Assembly (NCBI GenBank): GCA_900550525.1
Contig: URSN01000040.1
Coordinates: 1 to 15,678 of the forward strand
Direction: 5' to 3'
Length of the DNA stretch: 15,678 nt
Origin: an uncultured Eubacteriales bacterium
Lineage (GTDB): Bacteria > Bacillota > Clostridia > Christensenellales > CAG-138
Positions 8,989 to 15,307 of this stretch are shown here, in pieces. The notes beneath the pieces were generated by a model. It made no database searches and had not been told where the DNA came from. It worked only from the letters and a program-made list of their open reading frames with translations. The translations under genes and the position numbers were made by a program. Numbering within the stretch: position 1 is the first letter of the stretch; each line of letters opens with the position of its first letter.

Positions 8989-9674
8989 GCCGCGCGCCGT
9001 ATGAGGCGCTGCTGGCGGCCCCGGGCGCGTCCTTTGCTCGCGAGCCGCTGCGGCGCGGGCTCGGCACGCTGGTCTACGGCAGCGCGAGCAGCGCGCTGGT
9101 GAACTACCGTCCGCGCGCGTTCATGCTCTACACCACCGACGCGGCGGAGGCCTGCCGCGCGCTCGACGCGGCCGCGCCGTGCGCCATGCTCACCGTCAAC
9201 GACCGCGCCGTGGCCGCCTACGCCATGGAGCGCTTCGGGCTTGACACGTTCAACGACTGCTACTTCGTCGTCTACGAGCGCAGCGAGCCGCCGGCCGTAT
9301 CCGCGCGGCTGGATATCCGCCCGCCGGACGACGCGGCCATGCGCCTCATCCGCGACAATTACGACCTCGCCTCCGACGAGGAGCTCGCCCTCGTGCGCGC
9401 GCGCGGCCATCTGCTGTGCGGCTACTGGCAGGGCGCGCTTGCGGGCTTCATCGGCCGCCACAGGGACGGGAGCCTCGGCATGCTGTACGTGTTCCCCGCC
9501 TTCCGGCGGCAGGGTTTTGCCGAGGAGCTGGAGGCGGAGGCCGTGGCGCGCTGCCTTGCCGCGGGCGATACGCCGTATGCCGACGTGTTCACATACAACG
9601 CCGCTTCGCTCGCGCTGCAGCGGAAGCTGGGCTTCACCGTGCGCGAGGATATGCGCAGCTACTGGGTCTACTGA
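8985..9674 (+). CDS. GNAT-family N-acetyltransferase
   Basis: A 229-residue protein with an N-terminal half of unknown fold and a C-terminal GNAT domain. Acetyl-CoA motif A is at 166-182 (MLYVFPAFRRQGFAEEL, with the RRQGFA pyrophosphate loop) and the NAASLALQRKLGF motif at 205-217. It would acetylate an amine or amino acid using acetyl-CoA, target unknown. The ATG at 8985-8987 overlaps the stop of the PLP enzyme gene, so the two are translationally coupled and may act on related substrates. It ends 13 bases before the stop of galK on the other strand, and no terminator is visible in between. Confidence 0.85.
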   Translation: MSRAPYEALLAAPGASFAREPLRRGLGTLVYGSASSALVNYRPRAFMLYTTDAAEACRALDAAAPCAMLTVNDRAVAAYAMERFGLDTFNDCYFVVYERSEPPAVSARLDIRPPDDAAMRLIRDNYDLASDEELALVRARGHLLCGYWQGALAGFIGRHRDGSLGMLYVFPAFRRQGFAEELEAEAVARCLAAGDTPYADVFTYNAASLALQRKLGFTVREDMRSYWVY

Positions 9675-9687
9675 CGCGCCGCGCGCC

Positions 9688-10986
9688 TCACGGCCTCAGC
9701 GCCGTCACGCCCGCTGGCCGGATGACGGCCGGCGCGCAGCTGTCCGGGCCGAACAGGCGCTCCATGTCCGCCCGGAAGCCGTTCGCCAGTTCGCGGGGGA
9801 CGAACGACTGGATCGTGCCGGCGAACCCGCCCCCGTGCACGCGCACGGCAAAGGCGTCCTCCGCCGCGCCGCGCGCGCGCAGCGCCCGCTCGCCAAGCGC
9901 CAGCGCAAGCGCGAGGCCCCGCTCCTCCGGGTCCGCCGGGCATACGTTTTGCAGCAGCTCGAACGACGAGCGGCCCGACGCGCGCGCCAGCGCGATCACC
10001 CGCGCCGCATCCCCCGCGGCAAGCGCCGCCGCCATGGCGGGCACGCGGGCGTTTTCATCGAAAAAGTGCATCGCGCGCAGCAGCGCCAGGTCCGGCACGC
10101 GGCCGCGCAGGCCGGGCAGCGCCGCCTCGAACGCCGCCGGGTCGGCCGCGCCGAGCGTCTCGCTGCCCAGCGCGCGCGCCGCAAGGCGCATGTCGCGCGG
10201 GATGGCGGCGTAGGCCTGCGTCATGTCCGCATGGCTGCCGCCCGTGTCCGTCAGCAGCACGGCAAGGCCGCAGCGGGCAAAGTCCGCGTCCAGCCGCGTC
10301 ACGCGCGGCGCGCCCGGCTCACGAAAGTCCATCAGCAGCAGGCCGCCCACGGCGCTTGCCATCTGGTCCATCAGGCCGCTCGGCTTGCCGAAGTATTCGT
10401 TTTCCGCGTGCTGCGCCGCCAGCGCGAGCGTCTCCGGCGCGGCCATGCGCCCGGCGCACGCCGTCAGGCACGCGCCCAGCAGCACGGCGCACGCCGCGGA
10501 GGAGGAGAGCCCCGCCCCGGCCGGCACGTCGGAGCACAGCGCCGCGTCGAACCCGGCGATCGCACCGCGCGCCGCGAGGCAGTGCGCCGCGCCGCGCAGC
10601 AGCGCCGCCGTCGTGCCGCGCTCCCCGGCTGCGGGCGCGAGCCGCTCGAGCGAAAGCGTGAGCGGCGCATAGCCCTCCGATGCGAGCGCGGCGCGCCCCG
10701 GCGCGCCGGATGGCGACACGACGGCAAGGCAGTCCGCCGTCACCGCCGCGGCGAGCACGCGCCCGCCCTGGTGGTCGGTGTGGTTGCCGCACAGCTCCAT
10801 GCGCCCCGGCGCGGAGAGGATGGCCGCCTCGCGCGCGGGGCCAAAGCGCGCGGCAAAGCGGTCAAGCAGCATTAGATGGCGCGCGCGCTGCCGCGGCAGC
10901 GCCTGCGCCCCGTACAGGCGCGCGAGCGCAGCGTCGAGCGCGCCGCGCCCGAGCAGCGCGCGCCAGGTGTCGATGGTCAGGAACAT
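9688..10986 (-). CDS. galK: Galactokinase
   Basis: 432 residues. Phosphorylates galactose to galactose 1-phosphate with ATP, the first step of the Leloir pathway, in the cytoplasm. GHMP kinase signatures are present: GRMELCGNHTDHQGG (61-75, galactokinase signature in the Clostridia-like form), the ATP loop VPAGAGLSSSAA (154-165), catalytic Asp207 in GLMDQ, and VRVHGGGFAGTIQ near the C-terminus. The ATG at 10984-10986 has AAGGAGG about 7 bases upstream. The long N-terminal extension before the signature (about 60 residues) is usual for this subgroup. No other gal gene is in the window. Other GHMP sugar kinases are possible, but the signature favours galactokinase. Confidence 0.92.
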   Translation of the reverse strand: MFLTIDTWRALLGRGALDAALARLYGAQALPRQRARHLMLLDRFAARFGPAREAAILSAPGRMELCGNHTDHQGGRVLAAAVTADCLAVVSPSGAPGRAALASEGYAPLTLSLERLAPAAGERGTTAALLRGAAHCLAARGAIAGFDAALCSDVPAGAGLSSSAACAVLLGACLTACAGRMAAPETLALAAQHAENEYFGKPSGLMDQMASAVGGLLLMDFREPGAPRVTRLDADFARCGLAVLLTDTGGSHADMTQAYAAIPRDMRLAARALGSETLGAADPAAFEAALPGLRGRVPDLALLRAMHFFDENARVPAMAAALAAGDAARVIALARASGRSSFELLQNVCPADPEERGLALALALGERALRARGAAEDAFAVRVHGGGFAGTIQSFVPRELANGFRADMERLFGPDSCAPAVIRPAGVTALRP

Positions 10987-11000
10987 GCGCGCCTCCTTCC

Positions 11001-11017
11001 CGCCGGCCTTGCCGGCG
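11001..11017 (-). other. Hairpin in the galK leader
   Basis: CGCCGGC, CTT, GCCGGCG form a perfect 7-base stem between the galK -10 and its ribosome binding site, near the expected 5' end of the transcript. It may stabilise the mRNA end, and there is no T-run for termination. Confidence 0.55.
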
Positions 11018-11025
11018 CCGCCTTG

Positions 11026-11054
11026 AGTATAGCACACGGCGGCGGCGAAGGGAA
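11026..11054 (-). promoter_or_regulatory. Candidate galK promoter
   Basis: Leftward, TTCCCT (11049-11054), 17 bases, then TATACT (11026-11031) with extended TGC. The -10 is strong and the -35 poor. It lies 40 bases before the galK start. Confidence 0.6.
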
Positions 11055-11088
11055 CCGGCGGACGCCGGCAGGCGGCGCGGCAGGGGAT

Positions 11089-11117
11089 TTGTGTTTTTCC
11101 CGCCGTTCGTGTATACT
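11089..11117 (+). promoter_or_regulatory. Candidate promoter for the E2-like gene
   Basis: Rightward, TTGTGT (11089-11094), 17 bases, then TATACT (11112-11117). It is 44 bases before the start at 11161 and lies back to back with the galK promoter, 34 bases between the two -35 elements. Confidence 0.65.
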
Positions 11118-11160
11118 AAGAGCTCCGGGCGCAGCGCCCGGCGAAAGGAGGCCGCTTCCC

Positions 11161-11997
11161 ATGCGAAAGGACGGCAGGCGCGTGCGCGGCGCCGACGCGA
11201 TGTATACGCTCGTGCCCTATATCATGAAGCACCGCTACGACGCGATGAACATGATCGAGGTCGATATCCCCATCGCCCCCATGCAGGCGTACCTGAACCA
11301 AAAGCGCGGCGAGGGCTTCTCCATGTCGCACCTGGGCATCGTGCTGGCCGGCTACCTGCGCACGGTGGCGGAGTTCCCGCTGCTCAACCGCTTTGTGGTC
11401 AACAAGCGCATCTATGCGCGCAACGAGTTCCCCGTGGCCATGGTCGTGCTCAAGCCGGGCGAGACGGAGGGCACCATGTCCAAGATGCGCTTTGAGCCGC
11501 AGGATACCATCTTCGACGTGCACCGCAAGATGGACGCCTATATCGAGGCGAACCGCCGCGCGGGCGACACCAACGCCACGGACGCGCTGATGCGCCGCCT
11601 GCTCAGCGTGCCGGGGCTGGCCAACCTCGGCGTGGGCCTGTTCAAGTTCCTCGACCGCTACGGCCTGCTGCCAAAGAGCCTGATCGACGCGAGCCCGTTC
11701 CATGCGGGGCTGGTCATCACGAACCTTGCGAGCATCCGCACGAACCATATCTTCCACCATCTGTACGAGTTCGGCACCTCGAGCATATTCATCGCGCTGG
11801 GCAACATGCGCGAGGTCGCCCGCCGCGCCCGCGGCGAGATCGTCTTTGAGCGCTGCCTGCCCATGGGCGTCGTGATGGACGAGCGCATCTGCTCGGGCAG
11901 CTATTTTGCGCGCGCCTTCCGGCGCTTCCGCCAGTACCTGCTCGACCCGGCGCTGCTGGAGGCGCCGCCCGCCGTCGTCCGCGCGGACGAGGGCTGA
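11161..11997 (+). CDS. Stand-alone 2-oxoacid dehydrogenase E2-like acyltransferase domain
   Basis: 278 residues related to the catalytic (CoA acyltransferase) domain of 2-oxoacid dehydrogenase E2 and chloramphenicol acetyltransferase, without lipoyl or subunit-binding domains. Supporting segments: NMIEVDIPIAPMQAYL (30-45), FPLLNRFVVNKRIYARNEF (72-90), SPFHAGLVITNLASI (178-192), and the C-terminal VVMDERICSGSYFARAF (237-253), aligned to the E2 end DHRVxDG. In that motif Glu241 replaces the catalytic His and Ser245 the Asp, so classic E2 chemistry is unlikely. The ATG at 11161 has AAAGGAGG 10 bases upstream. Single gene with its own promoter and a terminator at 12075-12098. No E1 or E3 gene is nearby. 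Role unknown, and a CAT-like acyltransferase of altered mechanism is one option. Confidence 0.82.
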   Translation: MRKDGRRVRGADAMYTLVPYIMKHRYDAMNMIEVDIPIAPMQAYLNQKRGEGFSMSHLGIVLAGYLRTVAEFPLLNRFVVNKRIYARNEFPVAMVVLKPGETEGTMSKMRFEPQDTIFDVHRKMDAYIEANRRAGDTNATDALMRRLLSVPGLANLGVGLFKFLDRYGLLPKSLIDASPFHAGLVITNLASIRTNHIFHHLYEFGTSSIFIALGNMREVARRARGEIVFERCLPMGVVMDERICSGSYFARAFRRFRQYLLDPALLEAPPAVVRADEG

Positions 11998-12074
11998 CGA
12001 AAGCCCGCCCGTTCGGCGCGCGCCGGCCGCTTCCGCCGTTTACGCGCACTCCCTCGTTCGGCCCTGCCCGTTTC

Positions 12075-12098
12075 CGCCCCGCTATGCGGGGCGTTTTT
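12075..12098 (+). terminator. Rho-independent terminator after the E2-like gene
   Basis: A perfect 8-base stem, CGCCCCGC with GCGGGGCG, has the loop TAT followed by TTTTT. It is 78 bases after the stop. Confidence 0.88.
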
Positions 12099-12100
12099 CA

Positions 12101-12160
12101 TCGCGCGCCGCCCGCGCGATGCGCGTTTTGCTGCGCGCCGCCCGCGCCGCGCTTTTGGGC
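12101..12160. repeat. Imperfect 30-base direct repeat
   Basis: GCGCGCCGCCCGCGC occurs at 12103-12117 and 12133-12147, each followed by a GCGC/TTTT word. It lies just past the terminator. No gene is seen from 11998 to about 12270, and this repeat and the terminator are the only structures found there. Confidence 0.6.
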
Positions 12161-12276
12161 GCGCGTCCCGCCGCGCACTCCCGCTCCGCTTTCATCCCCC
12201 TCCCACCGGGAAGCGGAACATTTTCATCCCCACGCCCCGCGGCACGAAAATAATTTTGGAAAAAATGCGAAAGGGA

Positions 12277-12305
12277 TGCAACTTTTTGGGCGTTTTGCGT
12301 GTCTA
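12277..12305 (+). promoter_or_regulatory. ECF-type promoter candidate for the lipoprotein operon
   Basis: TGCAAC (12277-12282) is followed by a T-rich start of the spacer and then CGTGTCTA (12298-12305). This resembles extracytoplasmic-function sigma promoters of Bacillota (-35 TGAAAC/TGCAAC, -10 CGTC or CGTCTA). The gap is 15 bases to CGTG or 17 to TGTCTA. A TATATATATA run follows directly, so a housekeeping promoter is also possible. It lies about 195 bases before the first lipoprotein gene, and the 12306-12428 stretch holds no supported gene. Confidence 0.45.
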
Positions 12306-12428
12306 TATATATAGAGGGGTCTGTGACAGGGATATGGGCGTCCCGCCGCCTGTGTGGTGAAACAAACGGCCCCGGCGGGCGGTCTGCGGCATATCCACGG
12401 CAAATCAACGGAAGGGGGACTTCGCAGG

Positions 12429-12479
12429 ATGCGGAACGAGCAACGCAGTACAGAGCCGGAACAGGACGACCGATTTTAG
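12429..12479 (+). CDS. 16-residue mini-ORF in the lipoprotein leader
   Basis: ATG at 12429 preceded by GGAAGGGGG (12410-12418) at 10 bases, encoding MRNEQRSTEPEQDDRF, then TAG. It ends 19 bases before the lipoprotein start. It may be a leader peptide, or the scar of a lost gene such as an ECF sigma factor, which often starts with a similar acidic N-terminus and DxF. It could also be chance. No homology can be shown at this length. Confidence 0.25.
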   Translation: MRNEQRSTEPEQDDRF

Positions 12480-12498
12480 AAAGGAGAAAAGAGCGCAT

Positions 12499-13947
12499 AT
12501 GAAACGAATAGTTTGCACCCTGCCGCCGCTGCTGCTGGCCGCCGCGCTGCTTTCGGCCTGCCAGCCGACGCCGGAGGTGGAGCCGGTGGCGCAGAAGGAC
12601 TCGGAGGCGCTCATCGAACAGGTGGAGGTCGCCGAAGAAGGCGTTGCGGACATGGCCAAGGCGCCGGAATCGCGGCACATCACGCGCGAACTCACGGAGG
12701 TCTCGCAAAGGACGGGCATTGACATCACCATCGACGCGGACGTGGTGCTGCCGGAAACGGACGCCATACCGGTGGCGCGTGTGCAGAGCGGACATCAGGA
12801 TATGAGCGTACTCGAAAACACCTGGAAAATACTCGGCAACAGCAGTGGGATGCTTGAGGACTTTCCGCGCGCGTACTACGAGGGGCAGGCGAGTATGTGG
12901 ATGGAGTACCGCGAGGCGGGGAACCTTGATAAATACAGCTCCTTTGAGGAGATGGACGCCGCCATTTCCGAACTGCTCGCGGAGGCGGCGACCAAGCCAG
13001 CCGAACCGGTCTTTTTCCCGGAGAGCCCGATGGACGTGATGCGGACGGGAGAGAAGCTCCACGATACGGACATGTATAACTGTTACAAAGGTTACGTCAC
13101 TTTCTTCGGCTGGTCCGATCAGGGGACGGTATCCAGGGTCCTGTTGGACATGGATTGGTTTGCCGAGTATTTGCGGGATATAGATGAAAGCTATATATGG
13201 AATGAATATCATTTTGCTAATCCGCTCGACATATATCTGCCCGCGATCGAGCGCGGAGAGTTCAGGGTACAACTGCCGGAGCGGTCGATCGAGGATGCGC
13301 AGGCATATGCCGAGCAGCTGCTTGCCGACATCGGGATCACGGATTTTGCCTGCGTGGTCGCGCGCATTGCGCCGCTGATCCCGGACTTTTTCGATGAGCA
13401 GCAGGACGTCTGTCCCTGCGCGTATGAGCTTCTGTTCACCCGTCAGGTCGCGGGCGTGAACGTGACGTTTAACGATGTGGCAGCTTCCGGCGGCATCAGC
13501 TACAGGGATACGCCGGACTACACGCCCACATGGTACTACGAATACATCCAACTGCTCGTGGACGACGCGGGCGTATTTGCCATGGAGTTCTCGCAGCCGC
13601 ACGAGGTGACGGAGATCGTGACGGAGCGCGCGGAAATTCTCCCGCTGGAGGAGGCGGTCGCGAGTTTTGAACGGATGATCGGGTACCAGTACGCCGCCTA
13701 CGAGGCGGGCGAAGAAGAGCCTTGCGACGACGCTTACCTCTGCATCGATGAAATCCGGCTCGGGTTGACGCGCATTGCGGAAAAGAACACGCAGGAGCAG
13801 GGCTATCTCGTGCCCTCGTGGACGTTCTTCGGCCACTACAAACTGAGCGACTTTTGGCCCGACGGCGAGGGGCATCACGGCACGGAGGCAATCCTCATCG
13901 TCAACGCGCTTGACGGCAGCATCATCGACCCCGATCGCGGGTTCTAA
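12499..13947 (+). CDS. Lipoprotein, DUF6034-like
   Basis: 482 residues. The signal peptide (KR start, Leu/Ala core) ends with LLSAC and lipid-modified Cys21, so the protein should be anchored outside the cytoplasmic membrane. The mature part has a short acidic linker, then a mixed fold with many aromatic residues. Four Cys lie in two pairs of regions (CPC in DVCPCAYELLF, and EEPCDDAYLC). The pattern (QPTPE...VAQKDSEALIEQ, then ITIDADVVLP) recalls lipoproteins of DUF6034. This is recollection, not a search result. The ATG at 12499 has AAAGGAG with a rather long 13-base gap. It shares the motif VDxxGV followed by an aromatic strand with the next lipoprotein, so the two are paralogues in one operon (47-base gap). 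Function unknown. The ECF-like promoter suggests envelope-stress control. Confidence 0.82.
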   Translation: MKRIVCTLPPLLLAAALLSACQPTPEVEPVAQKDSEALIEQVEVAEEGVADMAKAPESRHITRELTEVSQRTGIDITIDADVVLPETDAIPVARVQSGHQDMSVLENTWKILGNSSGMLEDFPRAYYEGQASMWMEYREAGNLDKYSSFEEMDAAISELLAEAATKPAEPVFFPESPMDVMRTGEKLHDTDMYNCYKGYVTFFGWSDQGTVSRVLLDMDWFAEYLRDIDESYIWNEYHFANPLDIYLPAIERGEFRVQLPERSIEDAQAYAEQLLADIGITDFACVVARIAPLIPDFFDEQQDVCPCAYELLFTRQVAGVNVTFNDVAASGGISYRDTPDYTPTWYYEYIQLLVDDAGVFAMEFSQPHEVTEIVTERAEILPLEEAVASFERMIGYQYAAYEAGEEEPCDDAYLCIDEIRLGLTRIAEKNTQEQGYLVPSWTFFGHYKLSDFWPDGEGHHGTEAILIVNALDGSIIDPDRGF

Positions 13948-13994
13948 CGGGCCGGCGCCGGACGGGGATATAACAAATGAAAGGGGAGTTATTC

Positions 13995-15188
13995 ATGAGA
14001 AAGAGAGCTTTTGCAAGCCTCGTGTTGGCCTGCCTGCTGTCCGCCCTGTTCCTTGGCGGCGGGTGTCAGGTCCCGACCGGGGAGGAAGCGACGGGCCCGG
14101 CCGTGGGCGCGCCGCAGCAGAGCGCGGATGCGGCGCTGCCATCCGCCGTACCGGATGCGCAGGTGGACGCGCCGCCCGCGCAGGAGACGCCCGCTCAGAC
14201 GCCCGTCCAGACGGAACAGCCAGAGAGCGCACCGGGACCCGCCATTACATGGCTGGATGCGGCGGCGGCCGATGACCCGGTAGCGATGGACGGGATCGCT
14301 GTAGCGAAAGCCGTATTCTCCGCCGAACGGCTGACGGCCATGCTGTCGGCGGTGGCCGGAGACGATGCGGTTCTGTGCCGGAACTACACGCGATCCGCGC
14401 AGGAATGGGAAGCGCTGCTTCATCAGCTGGAGAACAGCGAATATCCAAACCTTATGGCCCCCGACGCCGTGCGCATGGCCGAAGAGGGGATGGCAAGCGC
14501 GCCAAAAGCGCCGGAATACGAGCCGCTATCCGTTTCGGAACTCGCGGATGCGGAGCGCGTTTCGCTGGATATGGTGGAAAGCGACGGCTCCGTTGCCTAT
14601 GTCACGCTGGAGATCGGCGGGAACAGCTTCGCCTATTTTCGCTCCGAGGCGCAGCTGGTCACGGGGCAGGACATGTGCGAGCAGAACCTGCTCCTGTGCG
14701 CCACGGAGGCGGAGCGGGAGCAGCTGAACTGGCTGATGCCCCGTACGCCGGACATTGCGCAGGCGGACGCCCTCGCTCTTGCGGAGGGGCTTGTGCAAAA
14801 GCTGGACGTGCCGCTGGAGCTGTTCTACAGCGAGCCGTGCTCCATCGTGACCGACTATGCGACCCGTTCCGACGGATGGAAGTTTATCTTTACCCGGCGG
14901 TCGGGTACGTATCCGGCCCAGTTCTGGGACGGGCAGTGGTGCTATGTGAACCCGGAGGCGCCGCCCGTGGCCGGGGGACCGTGGGAGCAGGAGGTCTGTA
15001 CGGTGGTGGTGGATGCGGACGGCGTCTGCGTGTTCAACTGGCGGGGTGCGGCCGCGGCGACCGGGACGACGACCTCGCCGAACGAGGTCGCGCAGATCGC
15101 GGCGAGCTCCGGCGTCTGCGCCGTGCAGGCGCGGATGACCTGCTGCACCTGCTCCCAGATCATATCTGCCGAGATGCTACCCGTATAG
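13995..15188 (+). CDS. Second DUF6034-like lipoprotein, truncated and read into antisense of a kinase gene
   Basis: 397 codons from the ATG at 13995 (AAAGGGGAG about 7 bases upstream; an ATG at 13977 lacks a site). A signal peptide with an imperfect lipobox (FLGGGC, Cys24) is followed by an Ala/Pro/Gln/Thr-rich linker (about 26-82) and a domain related to the preceding lipoprotein. Similarity holds through VVVDADGVCVFNWRG (ending near 15045), which aligns with LLVDDAGVFAMEFSQ of the neighbour. The paralogue continues about 105 residues more. Here the rest (AAAATGTTTSP and on, about 47 residues) is simply the complement of the FGGY kinase gene. So the native C-terminus is lost and the tail is not a real domain. 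Probably a non-native product or an assembly chimera. Confidence 0.75.
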   Translation: MRKRAFASLVLACLLSALFLGGGCQVPTGEEATGPAVGAPQQSADAALPSAVPDAQVDAPPAQETPAQTPVQTEQPESAPGPAITWLDAAAADDPVAMDGIAVAKAVFSAERLTAMLSAVAGDDAVLCRNYTRSAQEWEALLHQLENSEYPNLMAPDAVRMAEEGMASAPKAPEYEPLSVSELADAERVSLDMVESDGSVAYVTLEIGGNSFAYFRSEAQLVTGQDMCEQNLLLCATEAEREQLNWLMPRTPDIAQADALALAEGLVQKLDVPLELFYSEPCSIVTDYATRSDGWKFIFTRRSGTYPAQFWDGQWCYVNPEAPPVAGGPWEQEVCTVVVDADGVCVFNWRGAAAATGTTTSPNEVAQIAASSGVCAVQARMTCCTCSQIISAEMLPV

Positions 15189-15301
15189 GCGCCGACCGGG
15201 TATTCCCGGTACGCCTGGTGACGCACGGCGCCGTCACGGTCAAAGAGCGTCGCCTTGCAGCCGGTGGTGCCGATGTCCAGACCGATGATCGATTCCATCA
15301 T
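14942..15301 (-). CDS. FGGY-family sugar kinase, truncated 5' part with foreign tail
   Basis: Residues 1-81 are a clear N-terminus of an FGGY carbohydrate kinase (xylulokinase/erythritol kinase-like): IIGLDIGTTGCKATLFD (5-21, the phosphate-1 motif), YREYP (31-35), MIWEQV (47-52) and ATSFGEVVVPV (71-81). These kinases are about 500 residues long. Here similarity stops at codon 81 (15059-15061) and the next 38 codons are the complement of the lipoprotein gene, ending at a TAG at 14942-14944. The protein lacks most of domain I and all of domain II, so it cannot be active. The start is one of two adjacent ATGs (15299-15301 or 15296-15298) behind GGAGAAAGGA (15313-15322). It lies 6 bases after the dehydrogenase stop, as a second gene of that operon. 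Confidence 0.8.
   Translation of the reverse strand: MMESIIGLDIGTTGCKATLFDRDGAVRHQAYREYPVGAYTGSISADMIWEQVQQVIRACTAQTPELAAICATSFGEVVVPVAAAAPRQLNTQTPSASTTTVQTSCSHGPPATGGASGFT
15040..15061. other. Inverted junction between lipoprotein and kinase genes at a GCGGCCGC palindrome
   Basis: Recognisable lipoprotein coding ends near 15045 on the plus strand, and recognisable kinase coding ends near 15059 on the minus strand. The bases between contain the perfect palindrome GCGGCCGC (15048-15055), which both genes could have shared as Ala-rich codons. Both genes lose their 3' ends here. Confidence 0.65.
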
Positions 15302-15307
15302 AGCGCG

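Noticed and set aside
9675..9687. A shared terminator between the converging GNAT and galK genes
   Set aside because: Only 13 bases separate the stops, and no hairpin with a T-run is visible there or in the adjoining coding ends.
12299..12502. A 67-codon frame starting with GTG inside the ECF-like -10 region
   Set aside because: It would start at or before the transcription start, has no binding site, and its sequence resembles nothing. The mini-ORF at 12429 is the better candidate in this leader.
12082..13878. A 598-codon minus-strand frame opposite the first lipoprotein
   Set aside because: Antisense of a gene with a good signal peptide and binding site. The translation has no domain features.
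15048..15055. GCGGCCGC as a cloning site, suggesting vector sequence
   Set aside because: The flanks are genomic coding sequence on both sides, no vector sequence is seen, and the 8-mer is expected at times in DNA this GC-rich. It is kept only as a possible microhomology.
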